DNA of 64,000 bases from Ornithinibacillus salinisoli (GCF_042682545.1 NZ_JBHUHQ010000013.1), one strand, 5' to 3'; numbered from the stretch's first letter, positions 1 to 8,232 are shown. Numbers and translations: made by a program. Notes: generated by a model not told the origin, from the letters alone.

Positions 1-706
1 GTCCATATGTATAAATAATATATGCAAAGGCTGTTGGTAAAAATCCTAAACCAAAAGCATATAACAATACGATAGGATCGGTAAGCAAAGATAATTTTTC
101 ATGATATGGAAAGAAGGGAATGAGTATGATAGACGCAACTAAAAAAGTGAATGTAGTAACAGATAAGCTCGTGTATTTTTTTAGTGCAAATTTACTAAAA
201 ATACTATATAAAGCATATCCAATACCAGAACCAAGTCCAAATAAAATACTACCTAATTGAAGTGCATCTAAATTTAAAGGAATAAGTCCAACTACAAAAC
301 ACGTTCCAATTAATGTAATCAATAAAGACGTTATCTTTACTTTTGTTAACTGCTCTTTAAATAAAACGAAAGATAATATGGTAACAAAAGCTGGAGCAGT
401 ATATAAAAGTGCAGTTGCAACAGGAATAGTCGAAAGTTCTATTGCGGTAAACATACAATAATTAAAAAAGATAATACTTAAAATACCTGTACCTAAAAAA
501 TATTTAATATCTGAAAGGGTTGTAAGCTTTAGTTTTTTTGGTGATACAATTAGTAAATAACCTATTAATAGAATCGTAGAAGTCCAAGATCTAAGCGTTA
601 CTACCTCCATCGGTGTAAAGCCGAAAGCATATAAATTTTTTACATACCATCCAATAGTGCCCCAAAGAGCAGCACCTACTATAATAAATAGAAAAGCTTT
701 ATTCAA
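1..706 (-). CDS. EamA/DMT family permease, C-terminus cut by window edge
   Basis: An open frame runs without a stop from a TTG at 706 to the window start, about 235 codons of a family that is usually near 300 residues. The SD-like GAAAGGTAG lies about 9 bases before the TTG. The protein is a chain of hydrophobic segments. It opens with an 'ALWGTIGW' stretch, has 'LLYTAPAF' after the fourth segment, and has 'LYSIFSKFALKKY' opening the second half, which is the two-repeat EamA pattern. The family exports small metabolites or amino acids across the cytoplasmic membrane; the substrate cannot be read from sequence. It diverges from the next gene. Confidence 0.85.
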   Translation of the reverse strand, partial: MNKAFLFIIVGAALWGTIGWYVKNLYAFGFTPMEVVTLRSWTSTILLIGYLLIVSPKKLKLTTLSDIKYFLGTGILSIIFFNYCMFTAIELSTIPVATALLYTAPAFVTILSFVLFKEQLTKVKITSLLITLIGTCFVVGLIPLNLDALQLGSILFGLGSGIGYALYSIFSKFALKKYTSLSVTTFTFLVASIILIPFFPYHEKLSLLTDPIVLLYAFGLGFLPTAFAYIIYTYG

Positions 707-840
707 TGTACTTCACTACCTTTCTAAAAAAACAATAACACACATTATACCAAAATATTAAAAGATTTGATTAATGTATAAATTTCTGTCAAAAAGTTTA
801 TGATGAAAGTAAAGTTTATGAAAGGAAGATGTTAGTACCA

Positions 841-1185
841 GTGTATACAAATGTATTTATCATAAAAATGGCACATATAAGATCATTGGGTTTAACAGAA
901 GAAATATTTTTTTCGATTCTCATTATATTGGGGATAGTAGGGAGTTATTTCCTAGTGCGTCCAATTATATCTTTTCTTATTGCATTACATTCTACAAGAT
1001 TACTTAGCTATTTCATAAGTAGTCTCGTATTCATTGTAATATTTTTTGCAGTAGTATTATTAATAGGAGAAATCCAATTACTAACGTTCCAACTATTCAA
1101 ATTTGCTCTGCAGTCATTAGCTGTATTTGGAGGAACCTTGCTCATCATCCATGTATTTAAACAATTTACAAACAAGCGTGCATAA
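841..1185 (+). CDS. Small integral membrane protein of unknown function
   Basis: A short protein of about 115 residues with three or four hydrophobic segments and a basic C-terminus (KQFTNKRA). I do not recognise the family. An ATG at 829 touches the SD-like AAAGGAAG (821-828) and could not be used with it. The GTG at 841 has a 12-base spacing and is the least bad choice; the ATG at 868 is another option. A hairpin terminator follows directly. The gene sits between a divergent EamA permease and convergent ykyB. Confidence 0.55.
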   Translation: MYTNVFIIKMAHIRSLGLTEEIFFSILIILGIVGSYFLVRPIISFLIALHSTRLLSYFISSLVFIVIFFAVVLLIGEIQLLTFQLFKFALQSLAVFGGTLLIIHVFKQFTNKRA

Positions 1186-1214
1186 AAAAAGCGCACAGTC
1201 GTACGCTTTTTTTT
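1184..1214. terminator. Bidirectional intrinsic terminator
   Basis: AAAGCG and CGCTTT arms flank a short loop. An A-run lies on the left and a T-run on the right, so it can serve both the plus-strand membrane gene and the minus-strand ykyB. Confidence 0.6.
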
Positions 1215-1264
1215 GAATAGAGGAGAAGCAGTCCTTTCATCTTCCAATACCAGATTGTTTGGTG

Positions 1265-1735
1265 TTAACGAAAGGTTTTTTTGGGTGGCCATTCCATTTT
1301 CCCTAAAGATGAGGGTGTAAAATAGGAAGAAGTGTATTCTTTTGGTTTTGAGCGTGTTTTTTTAGGTTGCCAATTTATATACTGATAGATGATTCGCTTC
1401 GCCTGGGATAAAGACATTTTAGTTTGAGGGTTGCGATAGTTCTGATCGAGAGAACCTAAATGCTCTAGTTCCTTGAAGTCTTCCTTGGCTGGAGGAATAT
1501 GAAAGTAATATTGATCTACCTTGACAAGTAACGTTGAGTGTTGATTACTGAATTTAGGGTGATCAGAAAAGTGAAGACCAATTTTTTCTGCTCGTTTTTC
1601 TTCTAGAAGACGTTTAATGGATTCTTTCTTAATGAAATATAAATGAGCTGGTTCGGGAGCCGTCTTGGCATGCCTATTTATCGTATAAATTGCTTTTGCT
1701 AAGTCAATTAGTGGGATATCCTGTTTATTGTGCAC
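1265..1735 (-). CDS. ykyB: YkyB family protein
   Basis: A soluble basic protein of 156 residues. The N-terminal 'AIYTINRHAKTAPEPAHLY' stretch is diagnostic of the Bacillus YkyB family, and the C-terminus is rich in Lys and Pro. The GTG start is preceded by GGAAAGGAGG at a good distance. The molecular function is unknown. It lies near ykuE and fadH as in B. subtilis; ykuC and ykuD, which separate them there, are missing here. Confidence 0.85.
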   Translation of the reverse strand: MHNKQDIPLIDLAKAIYTINRHAKTAPEPAHLYFIKKESIKRLLEEKRAEKIGLHFSDHPKFSNQHSTLLVKVDQYYFHIPPAKEDFKELEHLGSLDQNYRNPQTKMSLSQAKRIIYQYINWQPKKTRSKPKEYTSSYFTPSSLGKMEWPPKKTFR

Positions 1736-1850
1736 GATATTTACCTCCTTTCCATCAGTTTTTTACTTGACTCTATACTAACCGAAAGCTTGTCCACTTT
1801 CAAGAACAATAGGTGCAAACTTTTGATTATGTGATAGATTTTTTCTCATG

Positions 1851-1878
1851 AAAAAAGGAGCATTCACGATGCTCCTTT
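1851..1878 (-). terminator. Terminator of the sco gene
   Basis: Perfect arms AAAGGAGCAT and ATGCTCCTTT with a 5-base loop. The A-run at 1851-1856 reads as a T-run on the minus strand. The right arm overlaps the sco stop codon. Confidence 0.8.
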
Positions 1879-2458
1879 ATCTCATACTTTCAATGTCATT
1901 GACAATTTCATCTATTTGTTCTTCCTGTAATAAATATCCGTTATATTTTTTTACAGCCTTTCCTTCTGGGGAAACGAGAAAAAAACTAATACCATGTACG
2001 ATATCGGTATCCGTTAATTGATCGGCTTGTGTTTTAAACGAATCCCTTGCGAACTGTTCAATTGTTTCAAATTCATATCCAGTTAAAAAGGTCCAGTGAT
2101 CAAATGTAATTCCACGTACCTCTCCATATTCCTTCAATACTTCAGGCGAATCTTTCTCAGGATCGACACTAAACGATACAAATTCTATATCGTCGATTCC
2201 TTCCTCTTGTAAAGCACGTTCAACTTTTTGTTTGTTGTACGTCATTTGTGGACATTCTTCATCACAGGAAGTAAAAATGAAATCAGCAATCCATATTTTT
2301 CCCTCAAAATCACTTTTACTAACTTCTTCACCATCTTGATTAGTAAAAGTAAAGTCATCAATTTCATAAGAGAATGCTGGTTCAAACTTCTCACCACATC
2401 CGCTAACAATCAAAAAGAGAAAAATAGTTGTCGTTGCTAAAATAAATCTGTTAATCAT
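1877..2458 (-). CDS. SCO1/SenC family copper chaperone lipoprotein
   Basis: This protein delivers copper to, or reduces, the CuA site of cytochrome c oxidase. It has a signal peptide ending in the lipobox VSGC, then a thioredoxin-like domain with the copper-binding pair CDEEC followed by P, and a distal His in DIVHGISFF. These are the three classical Sco metal ligands. The longest frame starts at 2473, but that ATG lies within ATGGAGG, the SD of the ATG at 2458, so 2458 is used (193 residues). It probably serves the caa3 oxidase encoded at 42.7-46.6 kb, as BsSco (YpmQ) does in B. subtilis. Confidence 0.9.
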   Translation of the reverse strand: MINRFILATTTIFLFLIVSGCGEKFEPAFSYEIDDFTFTNQDGEEVSKSDFEGKIWIADFIFTSCDEECPQMTYNKQKVERALQEEGIDDIEFVSFSVDPEKDSPEVLKEYGEVRGITFDHWTFLTGYEFETIEQFARDSFKTQADQLTDTDIVHGISFFLVSPEGKAVKKYNGYLLQEEQIDEIVNDIESMR

Positions 2459-2551
2459 ATGTATTTCCTCCATTATAGTTTCGGTAATAGTGTAGCATGT
2501 TTATAGGAAGAATACGATGAATAAATTAGTACAATTATTAGGAGTTGAACA

Positions 2552-3403
2552 TTATTCATTTTTCAAGGTGAATTCATGTATTTCTGGTTTACATAAAAAT
2601 CGGTAAGGCACCCTTGTTGTTCCAATTCCCCTGCTTACATATAATGTTAGGTTACTAGAATCAATTTTATAGGTACCTTCAACATATTTTTCAGCATAAG
2701 CCGGAGTGTAAAGATGTCCTATTAATGGAAGGCGCACTTGTCCACCATGGCTATGTCCTGATAATTGCACATCAATAGGGTACTCTTTTGCTAAATCAGC
2801 AAAATCCGGCTCATGAGCCAAGAGTATAGTAAATAGATCTGGATTAACCTTTTGTAGCGTCTTATTTAAGTCAGGGGTACCAAGCATTACATCATCAATT
2901 CCTGCCATTACTATCCGATCATTATTTAATTCAATAAGTTTATGATTGTTTTTCAATAAATGAAAATTAGCTTGATCCATCACATTCTTTACAATATCTG
3001 TACCATAACCACCATGATCATGATTGCCGTACACCCAAAATTTACCATATCGAGCGTGTAAAGAATGTAGTAAATCAGTAATCCTATTATTCCATTTATA
3101 TTTATTCGGTTCATCTACTAAATCTCCAGTGAATACAATTATATCTGGATTCATTTTATTTATTTTTTGTACTAAATCGGCAAATTGTTCTAGTGTATAT
3201 TGAAAACCAATGTGCGTATCGGTTATTTGGATAATTTTAAAGTTATTAAAAGTGCTGGGGATAGCACTTGAGATGATTTCTTCTTTATGAATTTTAAGAG
3301 ACTTAGGCTCAATGTCCCTTGCATAATAATAAGTCCCGCCACCTAGCCCTATAACAGCCAAAGTGCTTCCTAATATTTTTTTGAGAAAAGAACGTCTATT
3401 CAT
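2552..3403 (-). CDS. ykuE: Calcineurin-like metallophosphoesterase
   Basis: The protein begins with a twin-arginine-like leader (NRRSFLKK then a hydrophobic stretch), so export by the Tat route is likely, as described for B. subtilis YkuE. The metallophosphoesterase motifs appear in order: ITDTHIG, FTGDLVDEP, YGNHDHGG, LAHEPDF and SGHSHGGQ. These supply the two-metal site. The start at 3403 has GAAAGG eight bases upstream; the longer frame to 3430 is not supported by an SD. About 283 residues. YkuE is thought to act at the cell wall. It is divergent from fadH. Confidence 0.88.
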   Translation of the reverse strand: MNRRSFLKKILGSTLAVIGLGGGTYYYARDIEPKSLKIHKEEIISSAIPSTFNNFKIIQITDTHIGFQYTLEQFADLVQKINKMNPDIIVFTGDLVDEPNKYKWNNRITDLLHSLHARYGKFWVYGNHDHGGYGTDIVKNVMDQANFHLLKNNHKLIELNNDRIVMAGIDDVMLGTPDLNKTLQKVNPDLFTILLAHEPDFADLAKEYPIDVQLSGHSHGGQVRLPLIGHLYTPAYAEKYVEGTYKIDSSNLTLYVSRGIGTTRVPYRFLCKPEIHEFTLKNE

Positions 3404-3500
3404 ATTGCCAACCTTTCTTGCATCATTCATTACTAAAATTATAGCATGAATAGGAGCGAGATTAATATAAATAAATAGTTCAGATTAATATGTCTTACTT

Positions 3501-3529
3501 TTGACTATAAATGCAATAAACAATATTAT
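3501..3529 (+). promoter_or_regulatory. SigA-type promoter for fadH
   Basis: TTGACT at 3501-3506 and TATTAT at 3524-3529 are separated by exactly 17 bases and lie about 35 bases ahead of the fadH start. Confidence 0.7.
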
Positions 3530-3564
3530 GAAAAGTAAGTATCTATAGAAGGGGGCAGTTGTAT

Positions 3565-4332
3565 ATGCAAGGTAAGACAGTAATTGTTACTGGTAGTTCA
3601 AGTGGTATGGGGAAATATATGGCAAAAAAATTTGCTGACGAAGGAGCAAATGTTGTACTAACCGGGAGAAAAGCGGATACATTAATGGAGGTAGAGAAAG
3701 AGTTAGAAGAAACGGCAACAGGGGAGTTCTTCATATTTCCAATGGATGTAAGGAAACCTGATGATGTAGAACGTTTAGTGAGGGCAACAGACGAACATTT
3801 TGGACGCATTGATCATTTAGTAAATAATGCAGCGGGGAATTTCATTTGTGCTGCAGAGGATTTAACTGTGAATGGTTGGAATTCAGTCATTGATATCGTT
3901 TTAAATGGTACCTTTTATTGTAGTAGTGCGGTAGGGAAATACTGGATTGAGAAAGAAGTAAAGGGGACCATTTTAAATATGGTTGCTACATATGCTTGGA
4001 ATGCTGGTGCAGGAGTTATTCATTCTTCCGCCGCCAAAGCGGGCGTATTAAATATGACAAGAACACTAGCTGTTGAATGGGGAACAAAATATGGTATTCG
4101 TGTAAACGCAATTGCACCTGGTCCAATTGAACGTACTGGTGGTGCTGATAAATTGTTTGAATCAGAAAAGGCAGCGAAACGAACCATTCAATCTGTGCCT
4201 CTTCAACGTTTAGGGCAGCCCGAAGAAATTGCAGAACTAGCATACTTTTTATTATCAGATAAAGCAACTTATATTAATGGTGAAGTGGTGACTATGGATG
4301 GGGGACAATGGCTAAATAAATTTCCTTTCTAA
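3565..4332 (+). CDS. fadH: 2,4-dienoyl-CoA reductase, SDR family
   Basis: An NADPH-dependent reductase used in beta-oxidation of unsaturated fatty acids. The Rossmann motif TGSSSGMG is at the N-terminus and NNAAGNF follows near residue 90. Instead of the usual SDR YxxxK, it has TYAW followed 15 residues later by the Lys of SSAAKAGV, which is the catalytic arrangement of dienoyl-CoA reductases rather than of generic SDRs. The C-terminus (MDGGQWLNKFPF) also matches B. subtilis FadH (YkuF). ATG 3565 is nine bases from GGGGG; the TTG at 3559 is too close to it. 255 residues. Confidence 0.92.
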   Translation: MQGKTVIVTGSSSGMGKYMAKKFADEGANVVLTGRKADTLMEVEKELEETATGEFFIFPMDVRKPDDVERLVRATDEHFGRIDHLVNNAAGNFICAAEDLTVNGWNSVIDIVLNGTFYCSSAVGKYWIEKEVKGTILNMVATYAWNAGAGVIHSSAAKAGVLNMTRTLAVEWGTKYGIRVNAIAPGPIERTGGADKLFESEKAAKRTIQSVPLQRLGQPEEIAELAYFLLSDKATYINGEVVTMDGGQWLNKFPF

Positions 4333-4336
4333 TCAC

Positions 4337-4370
4337 AAGCGTGCTATCCCTAAGGATAGCACGCTTCTTT
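4337..4370. terminator. Terminator between fadH and the hemolysin III gene
   Basis: Perfect 13-base arms starting AAGCGTGC and ending GCACGCTT with a 4-base loop lie in the convergent gap. It overlaps the minus-strand stop codon. Confidence 0.8.
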
Positions 4371-5004
4371 ATATGACAAAATAAAATATAGAAAAAAAGT
4401 GAAACGATGAACCAGCTAATACAAACAAATGCCAAACTGCATGATGGAAACGAAAGGCTCGCCACAGATAAAAGATAGTTCCTATCGTATAGCAAACCCC
4501 GCCTAATACTAATAATGTAATGCCGGTTTCATGTATCATATTAGTAAGTGGGTTCCAGGCAATAATAATGAGCCAGCCCATAAGTATATATCCTATTGTT
4601 GAAAGTACGATAAATTTTTTCGCGAAAAATATTTTAAATACAATTCCAATTAAGGCAATTCCCCAAACAGTACATAGCAATATCCAGCCATGTTTACCAC
4701 GTAAATGAACGAGCAAGAAAGGGGTATATGTTCCTGCTATGAAAAGATAAATGCAAGCATGATCAAAGATTAGGAATAAACCCTTCCATTTTCCTTCTGG
4801 TAAGCTATGAACGATTGTCGAAGAAAGATACATGAGTAGCATTGTAGAACCAAAAATAGTAACAGATACAATTTGCCATAAATCCCCATCAGGTGAAGCG
4901 TAGATGATAAGGAGTACTACTGCAACTATGCTAAAAATAGCTCCGATACCATGTATAACCGCATGTACAATCTCTTCCTGTTTCGAAAATGTATAGACCT
5001 TCAC
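4369..5004 (-). CDS. yplQ: Hemolysin III / PAQR-type membrane protein
   Basis: Seven hydrophobic segments. The conserved family residues are present: HAVIHGIG near the N-terminus, STIVHSLP after segment two, FDHACIYLFIAGTYTPF in the middle, and FHHAVWHLFVLAGS near the end. These His, Asp and Ser residues form a metal site in the PAQR superfamily. Despite the name, haemolytic activity is doubtful for the family. The GTG at 5004 has TTGGAG nine bases upstream; the TTG at 5019 overlaps that SD. About 211 residues. Confidence 0.87.
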   Translation of the reverse strand: MKVYTFSKQEEIVHAVIHGIGAIFSIVAVVLLIIYASPDGDLWQIVSVTIFGSTMLLMYLSSTIVHSLPEGKWKGLFLIFDHACIYLFIAGTYTPFLLVHLRGKHGWILLCTVWGIALIGIVFKIFFAKKFIVLSTIGYILMGWLIIIAWNPLTNMIHETGITLLVLGGVCYTIGTIFYLWRAFRFHHAVWHLFVLAGSSFHFFSIFYFVI

Positions 5005-5071
5005 GAATGATATCTCCAATTCTCTTCATTTTACATAATTAGTATGTTACGAAAAAAAGCTATCATACATA

Positions 5072-5980
5072 TTAATCACAAGAGTCACATTCTGTATGAA
5101 GTTGCGAACTTTCCCCTTCGAGTTGTATTGTGCAGTGCGTAATATGGAATTTTTGGAGAATGAGACGATTGGCTTTGTGTAAGAGTTCATCACGATTGAC
5201 CTGATCTTCGACCACGATATGACAACTCATCATCGGAACCTCTGAAGTTATAGACCAAACATGTAGATCATGAACATTCTTGACACCGTCCAATGTTAGT
5301 AATGCCTTTTTGACGTTATTTATATCAAGGTGCTTTGGTTTTCCTTCCATTAATACATGGATTGTTTCTCTCGTAATACGAAAACCAGAAATAATAATGA
5401 GGATTGCAACAATTACACTTGCTATTGGGTCAGCTATATACCAACCAAAAGCAAATATTAATACCCCAGCAATTATTGCGCCTATAGAGCCTAATAAATC
5501 GCCTAATACATGAAGTAGAGCACTTCTCACGTTTAGATTCTCTGAAGAACCCCCACGCATTAATAATAGGAACACGCCAATGTTAACTAGTAGTCCGATG
5601 ATCGCAATAAACATCATATTCGCACTAACATTTGGAGGCGTAACAAAACGGTGCATTGCTTCATAAAATATATATATAGAAATTGCAATTAATGTGACTC
5701 CGTTAATAAATGCAGCAATGATTTCGAATCGCTTGTATCCATAGGTTTTGCTGTTGTTAGCTTTCCGTTCTCCAATTTTGAATGCTAACAAACTTAAACC
5801 TAAAGCAGCTGCATCACTTAGCATATGCCCGGCATCCGATAGCAATGCGAGACTATTCGTTAAAAAACCTCCAATCACTTCAACAATCATAAAGGTGAAG
5901 ATAGCAATAAAACTCCAAAATAACACTCTCTTATTGTTTGTATGATGATGGGTATGATTATGGTCATGATGATGTCCCAT
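5072..5980 (-). CDS. czcD: Cation diffusion facilitator (zinc/cadmium/cobalt efflux)
   Basis: A CDF antiporter with six membrane segments and a His-rich cytoplasmic N-terminus (GHHHDHNHTHHH) that probably binds zinc. The transport site is visible as ALLSDAGHMLSDAAAL in segment 2 and HVLGDLLGSIGA in segment 5. The C-terminal domain contains DLHVWSIT and ends in the metal-binding TECDSCD. Its ATG shares one base with the czrA stop (TAATG), so the two genes are translationally coupled in a metal-responsive operon. 302 residues. Confidence 0.93.
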   Translation of the reverse strand: MGHHHDHNHTHHHTNNKRVLFWSFIAIFTFMIVEVIGGFLTNSLALLSDAGHMLSDAAALGLSLLAFKIGERKANNSKTYGYKRFEIIAAFINGVTLIAISIYIFYEAMHRFVTPPNVSANMMFIAIIGLLVNIGVFLLLMRGGSSENLNVRSALLHVLGDLLGSIGAIIAGVLIFAFGWYIADPIASVIVAILIIISGFRITRETIHVLMEGKPKHLDINNVKKALLTLDGVKNVHDLHVWSITSEVPMMSCHIVVEDQVNRDELLHKANRLILQKFHITHCTIQLEGESSQLHTECDSCD

Positions 5981-6294
5981 TATTCCACCTCCTGGTCGCT
6001 ATGCTTCACATGGTCAATCGTTTGCTCTAATAAATTCATGACATGATAATCGTCTGGAGAGTAATAATACATTGTTTTCTCACGTCGATTTTTTACTAAT
6101 CGTAGTTGTTTTAAGTATTTCAGTTGATGGGAAATGGTAGACTGTTGCATGTTTAACTGTTTTGAGATTTCATTTACGGATCGTTCTTCATGAAACAAAA
6201 GGTGTAATATTTTAACCCTAGTTGGATCTGCCAACGCTTTAAATGTTTGCGAAACATTATTTATAATATCTTCATGAAGTGGCTTATAAGTCAC
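5980..6294 (-). CDS. czrA: ArsR/SmtB-family zinc-responsive repressor
   Basis: A winged-helix repressor with recognition region QQSTISHQLKYLKQLRLV. The alpha-5 zinc site is intact: D-Y-H followed by H-V-K-H, the D-x-H ... H-x-x-H pattern of Staphylococcus CzrA. No N-terminal Cys site (CadC type) is seen, which favours Zn/Co over Cd/Pb sensing. The GTG at 6294 has AGGAG nine bases upstream; a TTG at 6303 abuts that SD and is rejected. About 104 residues. It should repress its own operon with czcD and release DNA when zinc is bound. Confidence 0.92.
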   Translation of the reverse strand: MTYKPLHEDIINNVSQTFKALADPTRVKILHLLFHEERSVNEISKQLNMQQSTISHQLKYLKQLRLVKNRREKTMYYYSPDDYHVMNLLEQTIDHVKHSDQEVE

Positions 6295-6314
6295 ATTAAT
6301 CAACTCCTATGGTT

Positions 6315-6334
6315 ATATGATCATATGTTCATAT
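6315..6334 (-). promoter_or_regulatory. CzrA-type operator
   Basis: A 20-base imperfect palindrome (18 of 20 positions symmetric) with outer arms ATATGA and TCATAT. This is the ArsR/SmtB operator style. It overlaps the -10 hexamer of the czrA promoter, so a bound repressor would block RNA polymerase. Confidence 0.7.
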
Positions 6335-6359
6335 TACATAATGTGTTACATAATTTCAA
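6331..6359 (-). promoter_or_regulatory. SigA promoter of czrA-czcD
   Basis: Read on the minus strand, TTGAAA (6354-6359) and TAATAT (6331-6336) are 17 bases apart. The promoter lies about 40 bases from the czrA start and its -10 is covered by the palindromic operator. Confidence 0.75.
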
Positions 6360-6427
6360 ATATCTTTTACAAAACTACTTACAATTTTTTCTCCATTCAA
6401 AAGTATGGTAAACTATGGTTAGAGCGT

Positions 6428-6485
6428 AAAAAACTCCTTTTTGAAGGGTACGTAGTTTGACGATATAAAATAAAAGGAGCGTTTT
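6428..6485 (+). promoter_or_regulatory. Leader hairpin masking the darB ribosome binding site
   Basis: The arm at 6428-6441 (AAAAAACTCCTTTT) can pair with 6472-6485 (AAAAGGAGCGTTTT) at 12 of 14 positions, with a 30-base loop. The second arm contains the darB SD AAAAGGAG. Sequestration is an inference from complementarity. Confidence 0.45.
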
Positions 6486-6488
6486 GTT

Positions 6489-6935
6489 ATGAGCATTCTA
6501 GAAGATAAGGAATTAACAACAATTACTGTAGAAGATTTGATGATTCCATCTGAGAAAGTTGCCCATGTTCAAGTAAATAATCCTTTAGAGCATGCATTAT
6601 TAGTTTTAGTAAAATCAGGGTATTCCGCAGTACCTGTTTTAGATTCATCGTATAAATTAGTAGGAACAATTGGAAAGACGATAATTTTGAATCAAATTCT
6701 TGGCCTAGAACGATTTGAAATGGAACGTTTGGCAGATATGCGTGTACAGGAAGTGATGCATACAGATATCCCGCGTTTATCTAGAAAAGACAGTATGTTA
6801 GATGGATTAAAAGCTGTAATTGATTATCCGTTCGTCTGTGTGGAAGATGAAGAAGGATATTTTGATGGTATCTTAACTCGGAGAGCCATATTAAAGCATG
6901 TAAGACGAGATCTTTATACGACAAAGTACCAATGA
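6489..6935 (+). CDS. darB: CBS-domain c-di-AMP receptor DarB
   Basis: A 148-residue protein made of a tandem CBS pair: the first around residues 15-75 (SGYSAVPVLDSSYKLVGTIG), the second around 85-140 (DYPFVCVEDEEGYFDGILTRRAIL). It matches B. subtilis DarB (YkuL, CbpB in Listeria) in length and sequence. In B. subtilis, apo-DarB stimulates the (p)ppGpp synthetase Rel and pyruvate carboxylase, and c-di-AMP blocks this. pycA lies 30 kb downstream in this window. The SD lies in a possible hairpin. Confidence 0.9.
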   Translation: MSILEDKELTTITVEDLMIPSEKVAHVQVNNPLEHALLVLVKSGYSAVPVLDSSYKLVGTIGKTIILNQILGLERFEMERLADMRVQEVMHTDIPRLSRKDSMLDGLKAVIDYPFVCVEDEEGYFDGILTRRAILKHVRRDLYTTKYQ

Positions 6936-6958
6936 AAATAATAACATAGTATTAAAAG

Positions 6959-6987
6959 GTCCTTGTAATGAAGCAAGGGCTATTTTT
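6959..6987 (+). terminator. Probable darB terminator
   Basis: A seven-pair stem (GTCCTTG with CAAGGGC, one G-U) is followed by TATTTTTATT. It is weak but well placed 24 bases after the stop. Confidence 0.5.
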
Positions 6988-7048
6988 ATTGTCTCTTTTC
7001 GCATATTTTTTATAAACTGTGCCATAACGTAAAAAGATGGCTCGCTTC

Positions 7049-7305
7049 AGAATAAAGCGCCAAACGGTCGTTCATAGCAGTAATGAAAGCCCGAATGGAG
7101 AAAATAAAATGCCATCCGGTCGTTCATAGCAGTGATGAAAGCCCGGATGAGGAGAATAAAATGCCATCCGGTCGTTCATAGCAGTGATGAAAGCCCGAAT
7201 GAGGAGAATAAAGTGCCAATCGGTCGTTCATAACATTAATGAAAGCCCGAATGAATAGAATAATATGTCAAACAGACGTTCATAACATTAATGAAAGTCA
7301 GAATG
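7049..7305 (+). repeat. Tandem array of 52-bp repeats with internal hairpins
   Basis: Five units begin with CGGTCGTTCAT or a variant at 7065, 7117, 7169, 7221 and 7273, a constant 52-base period. A partial unit precedes the first. Each unit contains an imperfect inverted repeat (CGGTCGTTCAT, 7-base loop, ATGAAAGCCCG). The last two units have diverged most (AACATTA loop). The period is not a multiple of three and no ORF spans the array. It fills most of the 567-base gap between darB and dapH; the remainder (7306-7502) is AT-rich and holds at best a weak promoter (TTGCTT at 7442, TAAAGT at 7465). Confidence 0.85.
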
Positions 7306-7502
7306 GGTGAAGAGAAAAAATAACTAATTTTCACATTGCAGTTATTCCGCATTTTACATCAATTACTAATGAAGATTCATTCATGGAATAAATTATTCGT
7401 TTAGAGAGGAGACTTTATTTTTAAAAAAACACGCACAGTTGTTGCTTGTCTAATAAGTGTTTGCTAAAGTAAAAAAGAATATATAACTAGGAGGAATTAG
7501 TC

Positions 7503-8219
7503 ATGAAGATGATGGATGCAAATGAAATTATTAATTTTATCTCTAATAGTAAGAAGAGCACACCTGTTAAGGTATACATAAAAGGGGTAGACCTAAATTC
7601 GTTAACATATAATGACATCCAAGCTTTCATAGAGCAACAAAGTGGTGTCCTTTTTGGGGAGTGGAAAGTTGTTTCTGAATTTTTAGAGCATAACAAAGAT
7701 AAAATTACAGATTATGTAATAGAAAATGACCGTCGTAACTCGGCAATTCCTCTACTAGATCTAAAAGGAATTAATGCCCGAATTGAGCCAGGTGCTGTTA
7801 TTCGTGACCAGGTTGATATTGGTGATGGTGTTGTTATCATGATGGGAGCAATGATTAATATTGGAGCTGCAATAGGTGAGGGAACGATGATCGATATGAA
7901 CGCTGTACTTGGAGGAAGAGCTACTGTCGGGAAGAATTGTCATGTTGGAGCAGGGACAGTACTAGCTGGTGTTATTGAGCCCCCTTCAGCAAAACCGGTT
8001 ATTGTGGAAGATGATGTTGTCATTGGTGCAAATGTAGTAGTTCTAGAGGGAGTAACCATTGGGAAAGGTGCTATCGTTGCAGCTGGAGCAATTGTGACGA
8101 AAGATGTTGCTCCTAACACGCTAGTTGCTGGTACACCTGCAAAAGTATTAAAGGAAATTGATGAGGGAACAAAATCGAAAACGGAAATTAAGCATGAGCT
8201 ACGTAAGCTAGACAATTAA
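7503..8219 (+). CDS. dapH: Tetrahydrodipicolinate N-acetyltransferase
   Basis: It acetylates tetrahydrodipicolinate in the acetylated branch of diaminopimelate and lysine synthesis. After an N-terminal alpha domain (residues 1-90), the C-terminal two thirds is a left-handed beta-helix of hexapeptide repeats, visible as successive 'I-G-x-G' blocks such as VDIGDGVVIMMGA and VTIGKGAIVAAGA. 238 residues, close to B. subtilis YkuQ. ATG 7503 follows GAGGAATTAGTC. It is in an operon with ykuR, 13 bases downstream. Confidence 0.95.
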   Translation: MKMMDANEIINFISNSKKSTPVKVYIKGVDLNSLTYNDIQAFIEQQSGVLFGEWKVVSEFLEHNKDKITDYVIENDRRNSAIPLLDLKGINARIEPGAVIRDQVDIGDGVVIMMGAMINIGAAIGEGTMIDMNAVLGGRATVGKNCHVGAGTVLAGVIEPPSAKPVIVEDDVVIGANVVVLEGVTIGKGAIVAAGAIVTKDVAPNTLVAGTPAKVLKEIDEGTKSKTEIKHELRKLDN

Positions 8220-8232
8220 ATAGGAGAATATC

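Noticed and set aside
7049..7305. Array resembling a CRISPR
   Set aside because: The 52-bp units are contiguous with no unique spacers, copies diverge gradually, and no cas genes are near.
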